Shown: positions 25,094 to 34,601 of the stretch, piece by piece
Numbering within the stretch: position 1 is the stretch's first letter
How the letters are laid out: each line of letters starts with the position of its first letter
NCBI RefSeq assembly: GCF_029245835.1
Contig: NZ_JAQWOO010000047.1
Location: forward strand, 1 to 40,919
DNA from: Algibacter sp.
GTDB lineage: Bacteria; Bacteroidota; Bacteroidia; Flavobacteriales; Flavobacteriaceae
Length of the DNA: 40,919 bases
Direction: 5' to 3'
Program-made: the position numbers and the translations under genes
Notes under the pieces: model-generated
What the model saw: only the letters and a program-made list of their open reading frames with translations
The model's database searches: none
What the model was told of the DNA's origin: nothing

Positions 25094-25513
25094 TTATTTT
25101 TTAATCCTTGAAACTTCTTCTTCAGTAACTATTTTGTTGTTTTTGTTTCCCCAGCTATTTGTAATATAATTCATGACATCCGCAACTTCATCATCACTTA
25201 AACCTAAAGCGGCCATATTACTGTTATAAGTTTTTCCGTTTACAATAATTTCCCCTTCTTGCCCATATTTAATCCCTCTAATACTTTCTTCTCGTTTTTG
25301 AATGAGGAAATCCGACTTTGCTAATGGCGGATAAATGTTTGCAACACCTTCGCCGCTGGGTAAGTGGCATGAGACGCAAAAATCAGTGTAGATTTCACTT
25401 CCTCGTGCGATGCTTTCTTTTAGAGGATCTGTTTGACAGCTGTATGTGTATGTGTTTGAGTTTAATATGAATAATGATATGATTGCTAAAAAGTAAGTAA
25501 TAAATAATTTCAT
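25094..25513 (-). CDS. Class I c-type cytochrome
   Basis: A 139-residue exported mono-haem cytochrome c. Signal sequence at 1-24 (YFLAIISLFILN), haem motif CVSCH at 46-50 and a likely Met ligand at 100 in YNSNMAALGLSDDEVADVMNYI. A cysteine at residue 26 after the hydrophobic stretch might make it a lipoprotein, but the surrounding residues are a poor lipobox. It is directly downstream (22-bp gap) of the PQQ-type dehydrogenase, so it probably accepts electrons from it. Confidence 0.9.
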   Translation of the reverse strand: MKLFITYFLAIISLFILNSNTYTYSCQTDPLKESIARGSEIYTDFCVSCHLPSGEGVANIYPPLAKSDFLIQKREESIRGIKYGQEGEIIVNGKTYNSNMAALGLSDDEVADVMNYITNSWGNKNNKIVTEEEVSRIKK

Positions 25514-25535
25514 CTGTTCATTTTTTTTGTTCTAA

Positions 25536-26657
25536 TTATTTTGAGACTATTTTGTAAATACCTTTTCCTTCAAAGGCTATATAAATATTACCATCGGGAG
25601 CTTGCAAAACATTCCTAACACGACCAATACCTTCAAATAATTTTTCTCGTTTCACTACTTTTTCATTTTCTAAAATCAAGCGCTCTAGGTAGCTAAATTT
25701 TAAAGAGCCAACTAATAGGTTTCCTTTCCAATTTGGGTATTTATCTGAAGAAACAATAGCCATTCCACTAGGAGCAATGGAAGGTACCCAATAGAACAGG
25801 GGTTGTTCCATACCTTCTTTTTCGGTAATCTCGGTAAATGATGTGCCGCTATAATTAATTCCGTAAGATATTACTGGCCAACCATAGTTTTTTCCTTTTT
25901 GAATAATATTAATTTCGTCACCTCCTTTTGGTCCATGTTCGTTTATCCAAATAGCTCCTGTGAATGGATTTTTTACCATGCCTTGTGGATTGCGATGCCC
26001 GTAACTGAAAATAGCGGTTTTTGCCCCTGATTCATTTACAAAAGGATTGTCTTGAGGGACGGATCCGTCATCATTTAACCTATATATTTTACCACAATCT
26101 CTGGTGATATCTTGGGGATTAACATCTCTATTACCTCGGTCTCCAATGGAGAAATATAAATAACCATCATCATCAAATTCAATCCTAGAACCCCAATGTT
26201 GTCCTTTTTTAGTATTTAATTCAGCTTTGTAAAGTACTTCAAAATCTACTAAAGTAATGTCATTTAACTTTGCTCTTGCCAAGGCAGTATTACCACCATC
26301 ACCTTCGCCTTCCGCAGAACTGTATGTCATATAAATCCAACCGTTATTTTTATAATTTGGGTGTGTTTTAATATCTAAAAAACCGCCTTGACCACGTACA
26401 TATATTTCAGGGACACCTTCAATATTAGTTTTTGTACCATTTTTAAAATGAATTAATTCTCCTGATTTTTCAGTAATAACCATGCTGTTATCTGGTAAAA
26501 AGGTCATGCCCCACGGAATGTTTAATTCTGGTACAACTAATTCTGTGGTATATTTTAAATCTGTTGGTTCTTCTGCATTTATTTCCGATTCGGTTTGTTG
26601 CGCACATCCAAAACAGGTGATGAATACTAAAGTGATTATGGAATACATCTTTTTCAT
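25536..26657 (-). CDS. PQQ-dependent sugar dehydrogenase (soluble glucose / aldose dehydrogenase family)
   Basis: A 373-residue six-bladed beta-propeller related to soluble PQQ glucose dehydrogenase (GSDH/sorbosone dehydrogenase). Landmarks: NIPWGMTFLPDNSMVITEK near residue 46, GQGGFLDIKTHPNY with the PQQ-region His, QHWGSRIEFDDDGYLYFSIGDRG, FSYGHRNPQGM and GPKGGDEINII. A lipoprotein signal ends near Cys18. PQQ and calcium are the expected cofactors and the acceptor would be the adjacent cytochrome c. It oxidises a sugar in the periplasm; which sugar is open. A TonB-dependent receptor gene lies directly upstream in the same orientation, 27 bp away. Confidence 0.9.
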   Translation of the reverse strand: MKKMYSIITLVFITCFGCAQQTESEINAEEPTDLKYTTELVVPELNIPWGMTFLPDNSMVITEKSGELIHFKNGTKTNIEGVPEIYVRGQGGFLDIKTHPNYKNNGWIYMTYSSAEGEGDGGNTALARAKLNDITLVDFEVLYKAELNTKKGQHWGSRIEFDDDGYLYFSIGDRGNRDVNPQDITRDCGKIYRLNDDGSVPQDNPFVNESGAKTAIFSYGHRNPQGMVKNPFTGAIWINEHGPKGGDEINIIQKGKNYGWPVISYGINYSGTSFTEITEKEGMEQPLFYWVPSIAPSGMAIVSSDKYPNWKGNLLVGSLKFSYLERLILENEKVVKREKLFEGIGRVRNVLQAPDGNIYIAFEGKGIYKIVSK

Positions 26658-26684
26658 TAGAAGTAATTTTGATTTAAAGTTACA

Positions 26685-28985
26685 TTAAAATACATAATTT
26701 ACATGTAATCCTGAAAAATAATTTACGGGATTTCCAGGGTAAAAGTACCTTGGAGCATTACCGCCAAAGCCAGATGCATTTATTAATATTTGTGAGGCAT
26801 ATTGCTCGTTAAAGATATTATTTACTCCAAAGAAAATATTTAATTTTAGCGTTTTATTTAAATTTGCTTGATACCCGAATTTTAAATTAGTTAAACTGTA
26901 GTTGTCTGAATATAAGCTATTACTATCCGTTATTGGCATGCTTCCAACATATTGATAATTGATATTCCCGTAAATACCAAAAGCTAAATCAAAGTCAATT
27001 CCAGCATTAAGAATATTTTTCGGAACTCCAGTTAAATTATTTCCAGAGAAATCATTGGTATTTTCAATAAATTTTTTAAATATGAAATTATTGTGTGTGT
27101 AATTCATAAACGAATTAATAGATAGACTTTCTTTTTGAAACCAATTATAATTTAATGCCAATTCTAATCCATCATGTTGTGTACTTCCGGCATTAACACT
27201 TATAAACTCGTCTTGTGCTGTTCTTCTTGAAACCAATAGATTTTTTATATCTAACCGATATATTGACGCACTATATTGTAACTTGTTTTTTAAAGTTGTA
27301 CCACGTGTCCCTATTTCATAGTTCCAACCAGTTTCGGGCTTTAAGTTTGTGTTTATTTGTCCGTTTGGTAATAGTGTCTCATTTAGAGTGATAGGAGAGA
27401 AACCATGGCTTATACTTGAATGAATACTAAAGTTTTTTGAGATTAAATGAGATACGCCGAGTTTTGGAGAGGCTATATTTTTGAATTTGAATGCACCTGA
27501 CTGATCTGGGTTTTCAGCTGAAGTTATAAAATTATCTTCTAAATTATATGCTGTTTTGTTTAGATTTACACCTAATGTTATTGTTGTTCTGTTTGAAGTT
27601 TCAAAATTAGTTTCAGCAAAAATATTGTAATAGTTTCTTTTTTCTTTAAAGTTTGATAATTGATTCCCCATAACACTTCCGGTGCCAGTTGGAAAATCGT
27701 TATATAAATTTTCAAAAGTTTTATAGTTGTATGTGTCTCTAAAAAGTTCTCCACCTAAAGTCCAATTCATATTTTTACTAAACAATCTAGACTTTCCTAA
27801 TAAACGACTTCTAATACCAATTGCAAATGTGTTTTCTTTTAAGATATTGAAAGGTCTCGGTTCGTAAGCATTGTTAAATGATGTAAATATGCTCGATGTG
27901 TGTTTTAAATTGCTACTGTAATCCTGATTTAAAGATATGCCAAAAACTCCTCGTTTGGAGTCTTCAAAACCTTGAGCTTGTTTCCAGGTGAATGCTGCCG
28001 ATTCAGGATTGTTTAGATAATCGGTTTCATTAATAGAACTGGGTATAAACGCTTTTAAATCAACATAGCTTGTTAAAAATGATAGTTCGCTTTTTTTACT
28101 TAAAAAATGGTTCGTATGAAGAGTAAAGGTTTGCCTATTATATTCATTATTTTCACGATAACCATTGCTTTGGGTATTGCTGTATACAGCTCTTAAACTG
28201 TTTTTTTTTGAACCATGATTTACGTTAATAATACCTTTATTAAGGCCGAAAGAACCAAAAGAAAATTCCGTATTTAAATGAGTTTGATTTAACAATGCAT
28301 TTTTAGGTTTTAATTGAATAACGCCACCAAGACCTGCGCCATAAATACTTGAAGCAGGACCTTTAATAATTTCGAATTGAGACATTGAAGCCAATTCAAA
28401 ATCTTCAATATTAGTTTCTCCACTACCATTTGTTAAAGGAATATCTTTAAAATAGGCTCTAATTTTTGAAGTACCAAAAAGGTTTCTGGCCCCTATACCT
28501 CTTATAGTAATTCTGTTGGTGTTAAGTGCTCCACTCTGCATAAAGACACCAGGAACTCTATTCAAAATTGGTGCAAAATTTATATTGTTTGAACGTTTAA
28601 TGTCTTTTGAAGTAATGACAGTGATAGAAGCTGTTGCTTTTTTTAGTGCTTTAGGAATATGATTTGAGTGTACAATAACTTCGTTTAATTCCGAGGGCTT
28701 TAGTTCTAGTTGGATAATGTAATATTGGTTAAAAATTAAATTTAAACTTTTAATGACGTACCCTTTTTTATTGAATGAGTATATACCTTCATTAAAAATT
28801 TCAAAACCACCATCTATTTTTGAAGTTATACTTTTTTTTGTGTCTATATTAATTATTTCGACACCTTCTAAGGGGATATTATTATCACTTTCAATTATTT
28901 TCCCTACTATCTTTGATTGACTATTACTAGTTAAAACTAATCCTAAAATGGCAAAAATGAAAATACTTTTTTTTATATGGAGCAC
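26685..28985 (-). CDS. TonB-dependent outer-membrane receptor, YncD/PqqU-like plug (GTG start)
   Basis: A receptor of 766 residues. I use GTG at 28985, which yields MLHIKKSIFIFAILGLVL and a clean signal peptide. The frame continues to a TTG at 29033, which would place an unlikely extension before the signal. After the signal comes a short carboxypeptidase-regulatory-like domain (KIVGKIIESDNNIPLEGVEI), then the plug (SITVITSKDIKRSNN, ITIRGIGARNLFGTSKIRAYF, IIKGPASSIYGAGLGGVI) and a 22-strand barrel ending with HVNYVF. The plug pattern GIGARNLFG followed by IRAYFKDIPLT resembles what I remember of E. coli YncD (PqqU), the PQQ importer. The gene precedes the PQQ-type dehydrogenase, so import of PQQ is a reasonable but unproven role. 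Confidence 0.85.
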   Translation of the reverse strand: MLHIKKSIFIFAILGLVLTSNSQSKIVGKIIESDNNIPLEGVEIINIDTKKSITSKIDGGFEIFNEGIYSFNKKGYVIKSLNLIFNQYYIIQLELKPSELNEVIVHSNHIPKALKKATASITVITSKDIKRSNNINFAPILNRVPGVFMQSGALNTNRITIRGIGARNLFGTSKIRAYFKDIPLTNGSGETNIEDFELASMSQFEIIKGPASSIYGAGLGGVIQLKPKNALLNQTHLNTEFSFGSFGLNKGIINVNHGSKKNSLRAVYSNTQSNGYRENNEYNRQTFTLHTNHFLSKKSELSFLTSYVDLKAFIPSSINETDYLNNPESAAFTWKQAQGFEDSKRGVFGISLNQDYSSNLKHTSSIFTSFNNAYEPRPFNILKENTFAIGIRSRLLGKSRLFSKNMNWTLGGELFRDTYNYKTFENLYNDFPTGTGSVMGNQLSNFKEKRNYYNIFAETNFETSNRTTITLGVNLNKTAYNLEDNFITSAENPDQSGAFKFKNIASPKLGVSHLISKNFSIHSSISHGFSPITLNETLLPNGQINTNLKPETGWNYEIGTRGTTLKNKLQYSASIYRLDIKNLLVSRRTAQDEFISVNAGSTQHDGLELALNYNWFQKESLSINSFMNYTHNNFIFKKFIENTNDFSGNNLTGVPKNILNAGIDFDLAFGIYGNINYQYVGSMPITDSNSLYSDNYSLTNLKFGYQANLNKTLKLNIFFGVNNIFNEQYASQILINASGFGGNAPRYFYPGNPVNYFSGLHVNYVF

Positions 28986-29075
28986 AGTTAAAATCGAATA
29001 AATTAAAGTGGCTAAGATATTGTTTTTAAACAAGATTTTTTTTTAAAATAGTTATAGGTAAATGAATAAATAAAC

Positions 29076-29083
29076 TATATTTG
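29076..29083 (+). promoter_or_regulatory. Promoter -7 element of tRNA-Pro(UGG)
   Basis: TATATTTG matches TAnnTTTG and lies 24 bp before the mature 5' end of the tRNA. The -33 region has only a TTA-type match. Confidence 0.5.
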
Positions 29084-29106
29084 CACCCTGTTACTAGATA
29101 ACTATT

Positions 29107-29181
29107 CGGGGTGTAGCGTAGCCCGGTTATCGCGCCACGTTTGGGACGTGGAGGCCGCAGGTTCGAATCCTGCCACCCCGA
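29107..29181 (+). tRNA. tRNA-Pro (anticodon UGG)
   Basis: A 75-nt cloverleaf. Acceptor CGGGGTG (29107-29113) pairs with CACCCCG (29174-29180), with discriminator A. The anticodon stem CCACG/CGTGG encloses loop TTTGGGA, giving anticodon TGG. The T arm is GCAGG-TTCGAAT-CCTGC. CCA is not encoded. A decayed IS3-type element starts about 100 bp downstream. Confidence 0.95.
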
Positions 29182-29204
29182 CAAATAGTATATCAATCTA
29201 TGTT

Positions 29205-29240
29205 AAAAACCTGTTAATCGTATGATTTTCAGGTTTTTTT
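29205..29240 (+). terminator. Rho-independent terminator of tRNA-Pro(UGG)
   Basis: Arms AAAAACCTG (29205-29213) and CAGGTTTTT (29230-29238) are perfect, with a 16-nt loop and trailing T. It lies 23 nt after the tRNA. Confidence 0.8.
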
Positions 29241-29283
29241 CATTTTAAGTTTAACATATGAAGAATCATAATCCATTATTGTT

Positions 29284-29697
29284 TTATATGAAAGTGATTT
29301 CTGATACCTATACTTGATTTATTCTGGATACTTTAAAGTTTTGATTTAGAATATTAGCAGCAATAGGGTATTTATGATTACTATTTGTTGCTGTCTTAAA
29401 TTTACGTTTTCTTCTAGCAAATAAACCATTGACTTTAATTAATTTAGCTGCTCTAGGTCTGTAAATATAATGTCCTAACTTTTCTAATGCTGTTTTTATT
29501 CTTGGTGGGCCATAACTCTCAAAACTATTTTTAAAAATACTGGTAATTAATTCTGATAGTTTCTTATTGTATAAACAAAGTTTTGAAACCTTAGCCTTTA
29601 ACCAACTATAATAGCCACTAGTGCTAACTTTTAAAACGTTACACACCTTCTCGACTATAAACTTAAATTTTTGATGTTTTATAAACCTAAATTTCAC
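29284..29697 (-). pseudogene. IS3-family transposase OrfB, N-terminal fragment
   Basis: The intact stretch (129 codons) opens MKFRFIKHQKFKFIVEKVCN and contains the OrfB HTH_21 landmarks LKVSTSGYYSWLK and SYGPPRIKTALEKLG. It stops at INQV, where intact elements continue with WVSDITYI. Here the next codon is TAG, one base from TGG, and reading through gives VSEITFI before another stop. The Trp-to-stop change and the loss of the first catalytic Asp show decay. The rest of the integrase core is missing. Confidence 0.8.
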
Positions 29698-29775
29698 TTG
29701 TCGCTCTTGGAGATTTGATATTAAGAGGAGAAAACACTGTTTTTGGGTATTTTGCTCACCACCTTTTTTAATATC

Positions 29776-29958
29776 TCATGTTCTTCTGAAATATCTTTTA
29801 ACTGTTTCTTTAATAGAACTATTTCTTTTTGTTATAATGTTAATTTTGGTTTGCCTCGACCTTGAAAAACTGTTCTTAACATATTTTTTTGATTCTTTTC
29901 TCCAGCGGTGTAATACCAAATAAGGAATGTCCAGTCTAATATAGTAAGTCCATATCAT
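29776..29958 (-). pseudogene. IS3-family transposase OrfA fragment
   Basis: A 60-codon frame whose LDIPYLVLHRWRKESKKY and KNSFSRSRQTKI match the HTH-containing OrfA of IS3 elements (pattern IPYxxLxRWRKE, then KNSFxGxGK). The N-terminal part of OrfA is absent and the frame breaks before the coiled-coil; shifted frames continue with EILKKVVS near 29770. Confidence 0.65.
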
Positions 29959-29979
29959 AGATGTAACAATAAAAAAAAT

Positions 29980-30987
29980 CTAATCTAGCAGTTTAAGCTT
30001 TGTTAAATCATGGAAAAAGAAGTTCTTTTCATCATTCATACTTACAAATAGTCCATTAGGAAATTTGTTTCCTAAAGCTGACATAGTTAAATCACAACCA
30101 TCAGTTTCAATAGTGCCTAAATTAATCTCTTTTATAAAAACGGTTGTATCAGCATCAAAAATATTAAACGTGTTTGCTTGCTGATTTGAAATTATTAAAA
30201 AAGATTTATTATCATATTTCGCAATAGCTATACCTTCAATATCCTCTTTAAAATACTCTACACCAAAGCAATATATTTCTTTGTCTCCTTTTAATGGGTT
30301 TGCGTAATATTTATGGATTCCATAGCCTTCATCAGAATAATAAAGAATACCCTTTTCGTCATCAACCGCAATAGCTTCTATTTCCTTTTTTCCACTAAAT
30401 GCTCCTAACTTTCTGATTAAATTAGCTTTAACTCCTAAAGAATCTGAAACCAATTCGTATTGGTATAAATATCCTTTTTTTGGACCGTTTTTTCTACTTA
30501 CAAAAACTGAAACTTGTCCTGTTTTAGGGTTTTTATAAATTGAAACTCCCATGGGTCGTTTCATTTCAATAGCTGTTTCGTCCTCAAAAACTTTAAAGCC
30601 TCCATTATCCAATGGTTTCATATCTGGAATAGAAAACAGTCGTATTTGATGCTTTTCTCTTTCTGAAAACACCATAATATCCGTCGAAGTAGAATCTGTT
30701 AAAGCAAAACCATATTCCACATCCACATTATTTGGGTATCTTATTCCTATGATGCTTTTTTCTTTAATGATCTTTCCGTCTAAATTAAAGGCATAAACGC
30801 CACCATTAAATTCATCTTTATCTGTTCCAAAAACGATGCTTTCTTCTGGATTTGTTTTGTTAATCCAAATAGAAGGATCATCGGTGTCATGCAAGGTCTT
30901 TTCTGTAATTACATCTGGTGCTATTACAGGCAACTTTTTTCCGCATGAAACCACCAGTAATCCTATTATTATAAATATATACCTCAT
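29980..30987 (-). CDS. Beta-propeller phytase lipoprotein (3-phytase family)
   Basis: A 335-residue beta-propeller phytase, which releases phosphate from inositol phosphates with bound calcium. Lipobox VVSC, acylated Cys15. Family motifs are DDPSIW (36-41), GTDK (54-57), YAFNLDGK (65-72), NNVDV (86-90), and later EIEAIAVDDEKGILYYSDE and IEGIAIAKYD, which hold the calcium-binding acidic residues. Anchored in the envelope, it would work with the TonB receptor gene directly upstream (5-bp gap, same operon). Its place opposite a PhoX-like gene with Pho-box-like repeats supports a role in phosphate scavenging. Confidence 0.9.
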   Translation of the reverse strand: MRYIFIIIGLLVVSCGKKLPVIAPDVITEKTLHDTDDPSIWINKTNPEESIVFGTDKDEFNGGVYAFNLDGKIIKEKSIIGIRYPNNVDVEYGFALTDSTSTDIMVFSEREKHQIRLFSIPDMKPLDNGGFKVFEDETAIEMKRPMGVSIYKNPKTGQVSVFVSRKNGPKKGYLYQYELVSDSLGVKANLIRKLGAFSGKKEIEAIAVDDEKGILYYSDEGYGIHKYYANPLKGDKEIYCFGVEYFKEDIEGIAIAKYDNKSFLIISNQQANTFNIFDADTTVFIKEINLGTIETDGCDLTMSALGNKFPNGLFVSMNDEKNFFFHDLTKLKLLD

Positions 30988-30992
30988 AAAAA

Positions 30993-33854
30993 CTACTTGT
31001 TTTTACTTTTAAATAAATCATACTTTAAACCAAGAGTGAAGCGTCTTCCGTAATATTCTGCTTGCATGGTTCTTTGTTTTACACCTTGAAAATAACGTAA
31101 CGGTTGATCTGTAATATTATTTAATCCAGCGTATAAGCTTAAGTTTTGATTTATTGAAAAATTAGCATTAAAGTCTAGAAAGAATTGTTCATCATAATAC
31201 CTATCTTCAAAAGTATTCCCACCAATTTCATCTACATAAGAATCAGAATAGTTAGCAGATAAACGTAAACTTAACCTTTTGCTATCATAAGCTAAAGAAG
31301 CATTAAACATGTTAGGTGCCGTATTTGGCAAATCTAAATCAGTTCGTTCATCACCATCTTCATTTCTAATACCATTGGCGTCAGATGTTAAGTGTGTATA
31401 ATTTAAATAAACACTAAAGTTTTTAGCAAATCCTGGTAAAAAATCTAGCTTTCTTTGAAATGCAAATTCAAAACCAAAAACAGAGGCGTCATCACCATTT
31501 AAAGGTTGGAATACATCAAACCCAGTAGTACCTGTGCCAAAAGAATCATCAGTAGTTTCTGTCTGGAAGGTGTAAATAAAATCATTTATCTTTTTATAAA
31601 ATACACCTCCTGAAATAATTCCTACACTTTTAAAATAATGTTCAGCCATAACATCAAAATTCATAGATGTTGTAGGGTTTAATTCTGAATTTCCTACAAA
31701 AACCTCTTCGTCACTTAATACAACATCTAGTGTTGGTACTAAATCTGCATAATTTGGTCTTGCTAAAGTATTAGTCCAAGCAAATCTAAAAATAGTTGCA
31801 TCCGTTAAATTGTATTTAAAATGAATCCCAGGAAGCACATTCGTATAAGAACTCTCATCGGTTATTTGATCAATTACACTCTCTTCGTCTTCAATTTGAT
31901 TTCCAGTTGCTCTAATTTTTGTAGTTTCTATTCTTAGGCCAAAAAGTACATTTAATTTTTCAGAAAGTTTTTGACTTGCCATTGCATAACCTGCAAATAC
32001 ATTTTCTTCCACATCAAAATTTGCGCGTAAATATTCGTCTGGCACATCTTCACTTTCAAAAAGAGATGTATCATTTAAATTTAATCCGCCTAAAAATTCA
32101 GGTGTAGCAAAAGTACCAACTGCGTATTGACTTCCTGCTAGATAATTAGAATCAGAATAATCGCGAGTAGGAACAAATCCTAATTCATCAAAACCACCAT
32201 TCAGTGGACTGTATTCCATAAAATTATTATCTCTGTTTTTATTTTTAAATCTACCTCTTACACCAAATTTTAAAAAACCGTTTTCTTGATTAAATAATTT
32301 TAGAGGTAATTGAAAATTTACAAACATGTTAAAATCCTCTTCCTCGGTATATTGGTTTTCCTCTGTTAATTCCCCGAATTCAAAATCATTATAATTAGCA
32401 GCAGCAATTACAGGTGTGGATAAAGGAAACTCAGAATCGTTGTTAAAATTAATAGTATACTCACTTTCATACTCCAAATAACGTTCGTTTAAACGTTCTT
32501 CTGAAGCTTTTGCAAATGATGCCATCCAGTCTATTTGTAATGTATTCGCTAAGTGCTCACCACCTAAACTGAAATTGAACATCCGTTGGTCTTCTAAACG
32601 TCTGTTTTTACTGCGTTGATTGTCAATACCTCCTTTTGATTGTCTTTTGACTTCTACAGGAAATGATGTTAAATTACCATTTCCATCAATTGTAAAATCT
32701 CCAGGTTCAATGTCTTCACCATCTAAAATTTCGTGTTCTAAACGGAATCTGTTTTCACGGTCGTCTCGCCAATTATAAATAGATTTAAAATAAATGTTAT
32801 TATTATCATTTATTTTGTAGTCAAAATTTGCTGAAAAACTACGACGAATACGTTGAACCAAATATTCTCGAATTTCGAATACGTTTGCATAAGGATTGAC
32901 ATCTAATTCTTCTAAATTATCTTCATCATCAAAAGCATTATAATCAAACTCGTCTGTCCATTCCGCTTCAAAATTATCACTACCAAAATCATTATCATTA
33001 AAAGATGTAGAAACCATCCAACCAAATTTTTCGTCTTTAGATCTATCTCCCAATAAAAAAGAGCCATTAATTATTCTTTTATTGGTAATATAATTAACTC
33101 CAGAGCCTCCAGTTGCAGACAATCTAAAACCTTGTGGCGAAGTTCTGGTTATTAAATTAACAGAACCACCAAGTGCATCTGCATCCATATCGGGAGTTAC
33201 TGCTTTATTCACTTCGATAGTTTGAATCATATCAGACGGAATTAAATCCATTTGTATGTTTCTGTTATCTCCCTCCGCCGACGGAATCCTACTACCATTT
33301 AAGGTTACAGAATTTAATTCTGGTGATAATCCACGAACAATAATATTTCTGGCCTCTCCTTGATCTACTTGCATTGTAATTCCAGGAATACGTTTTACAG
33401 CATCTCCAATATTAGCATCAGGGAATTTACCAATTTGATCAGTTGAAACAATATTGGTAATGTTCGTTTTATTTTTTTGTGTGTTTAAAGCTCTTGCTTG
33501 CCCGCCTATTGAGTAACCAGTTATTTGAACTTCATTTAATTCGGTGCTTTTAGAAGTTAAAGTAATATTAACTGCTGTTGTTGCATTGCTTGCTAAAGCA
33601 ATCTCTTCTTTATAATCCACATATCCTAAATACTTAATTAATAATGTATAAGTGCCTTCAGGAATATCAACCATAGTGAATTTTCCATCAAAATCTGATA
33701 TTGCGCCTTTTTTTAGTTGTTCAATTAAAATGGATGCTCCAGGAACAGTAATACCGTTGTCATCAGTTATAACACCTTGTATATTAGAATTTTGTGCGAA
33801 TCCAAAAGATGAAAAGATTAAGATAAAGAATAAAATTACGTAGTGTTTTTTCAT
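30993..33854 (-). CDS. Large TonB-dependent receptor with carboxypeptidase-regulatory-like domain, linked to phytase
   Basis: A 953-residue outer-membrane receptor. The signal peptide is residues 1-20 (ending SFGFAQ), then a CarboxypepD_reg-like domain (about 24-105; IQGVITDDNGITVPGASILI), then the plug (about 115-235; IGDAVKRIPGITMQVDQGEARNIIVRG, with ALGGSVNLITR), and a barrel ending RRFTLGLKYDLF. The plug is of the type seen in the Xanthomonas/Caulobacter-like receptor group, which imports larger organic substrates. Because the phytase follows after 5 bp, the likely cargo is an organophosphate, such as an inositol phosphate, or its complex. Cargo is inferred from neighbours only. Confidence 0.9.
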   Translation of the reverse strand: MKKHYVILFFILIFSSFGFAQNSNIQGVITDDNGITVPGASILIEQLKKGAISDFDGKFTMVDIPEGTYTLLIKYLGYVDYKEEIALASNATTAVNITLTSKSTELNEVQITGYSIGGQARALNTQKNKTNITNIVSTDQIGKFPDANIGDAVKRIPGITMQVDQGEARNIIVRGLSPELNSVTLNGSRIPSAEGDNRNIQMDLIPSDMIQTIEVNKAVTPDMDADALGGSVNLITRTSPQGFRLSATGGSGVNYITNKRIINGSFLLGDRSKDEKFGWMVSTSFNDNDFGSDNFEAEWTDEFDYNAFDDEDNLEELDVNPYANVFEIREYLVQRIRRSFSANFDYKINDNNNIYFKSIYNWRDDRENRFRLEHEILDGEDIEPGDFTIDGNGNLTSFPVEVKRQSKGGIDNQRSKNRRLEDQRMFNFSLGGEHLANTLQIDWMASFAKASEERLNERYLEYESEYTINFNNDSEFPLSTPVIAAANYNDFEFGELTEENQYTEEEDFNMFVNFQLPLKLFNQENGFLKFGVRGRFKNKNRDNNFMEYSPLNGGFDELGFVPTRDYSDSNYLAGSQYAVGTFATPEFLGGLNLNDTSLFESEDVPDEYLRANFDVEENVFAGYAMASQKLSEKLNVLFGLRIETTKIRATGNQIEDEESVIDQITDESSYTNVLPGIHFKYNLTDATIFRFAWTNTLARPNYADLVPTLDVVLSDEEVFVGNSELNPTTSMNFDVMAEHYFKSVGIISGGVFYKKINDFIYTFQTETTDDSFGTGTTGFDVFQPLNGDDASVFGFEFAFQRKLDFLPGFAKNFSVYLNYTHLTSDANGIRNEDGDERTDLDLPNTAPNMFNASLAYDSKRLSLRLSANYSDSYVDEIGGNTFEDRYYDEQFFLDFNANFSINQNLSLYAGLNNITDQPLRYFQGVKQRTMQAEYYGRRFTLGLKYDLFKSKNK

Positions 33855-33910
33855 TGTTAATTTATTGATTAATTAATTTTCCGCTAAATAACAAAATGAG
33901 TAAATGAAGC

Positions 33911-33930
33911 GTTTTAAGTACGCTTTAAAT
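33911..33930. promoter_or_regulatory. Possible direct-repeat site upstream of the TonB receptor/phytase operon
   Basis: GTTTTAAGTAC and GCTTTAAATTA form an 11-bp direct repeat about 60 bp upstream of the receptor ATG; AAGCG (33907-33911) and CGCTT (33921-33925) also form an inverted pair. The spacing equals that of the boxes on the other side, but the match to TTAAC is poor. Confidence 0.3.
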
Positions 33931-34530
33931 TATGGTTATCTATGATGTAAAAATTCTTAGATTTTAAACGCGCTTAACAATAAATAAAACTTAAGGTTAC
34001 ATTTTATTTAATTCTATAAAAAACTTAAATGTTCTACATTTGGTGAGAACTGGCCCAGAATCATTGACCTTCGAGTTATGAGATTATTAAAAAAAACAGA
34101 CCAAATACTATCAAGTATAATCTCAATTGTTAACCTTTTTACATAAAGAAGCTATTTTAGTGTCAGTTAAATTTTCACCCTTTCAGAACACCTTTAAAAC
34201 CAATTCTTTTAAAACTTAATTAGTTCCAACTTGAACACAATACTTTAAATGTTAATAAGGCTATATTTATTTTCGCTTTTTGGTTTTATTTTTTTTTATT
34301 TTAGAAATTTAAATCCCTTTATTCAACTGTTTACAGATGAATCTTGCATCGCAAGTACTGATAATTCTGTGGTTTTTTAAAATCACTTTCTTTTTAAGGG
34401 CATGTTTGCTTAAAAATACATGTAAATTGACAGTTATTCTACTTCAATAAATCTAAAAAATATAGTCATTCATTTTTAATACAAATGATATTAAACTTAA
34501 AAATGTCTTAATTAATACTCAGTTAAACTT

Positions 34531-34580
34531 CTTAACTTATAACTAACCATAAGTTAATCAAACCACATTCTTAGCTTAAC
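34531..34580 (+). promoter_or_regulatory. Pho-box-like array of TTAAC boxes in 11-bp register
   Basis: CTTAAC (34531), ACTAAC (34542), GTTAAT (34553) and CTTAAC (34575) start at multiples of 11 bp; the fourth position (34564, CACATT) is degenerate. Boxes of pattern YTTAAYYW with 3-bp spacers bind SphR in cyanobacteria, and TTAACA-like repeats with about 11-bp period bind PhoP in Bacillus. The last box ends 21 bp before a -7 element, where an activator would replace the missing -33 contact. Recognition by a PhoB-like regulator is inferred. Confidence 0.6.
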
Positions 34581-34601
34581 AAGTTTTACAAAGTCTAATT
34601 A

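Larger units (their letters stand above)
29284..29958 (-). mobile_element. Remnant of an IS3-family insertion sequence
   Basis: Minus-strand fragments of an OrfA-like and an OrfB-like transposase gene occur in the usual order, interrupted by stops and frameshifts, between tRNA-Pro and the phytase gene. No terminal inverted repeats were found, and the DDE catalytic core is absent, so it is a dead 3'-truncated remnant next to a tRNA gene. Confidence 0.75.
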
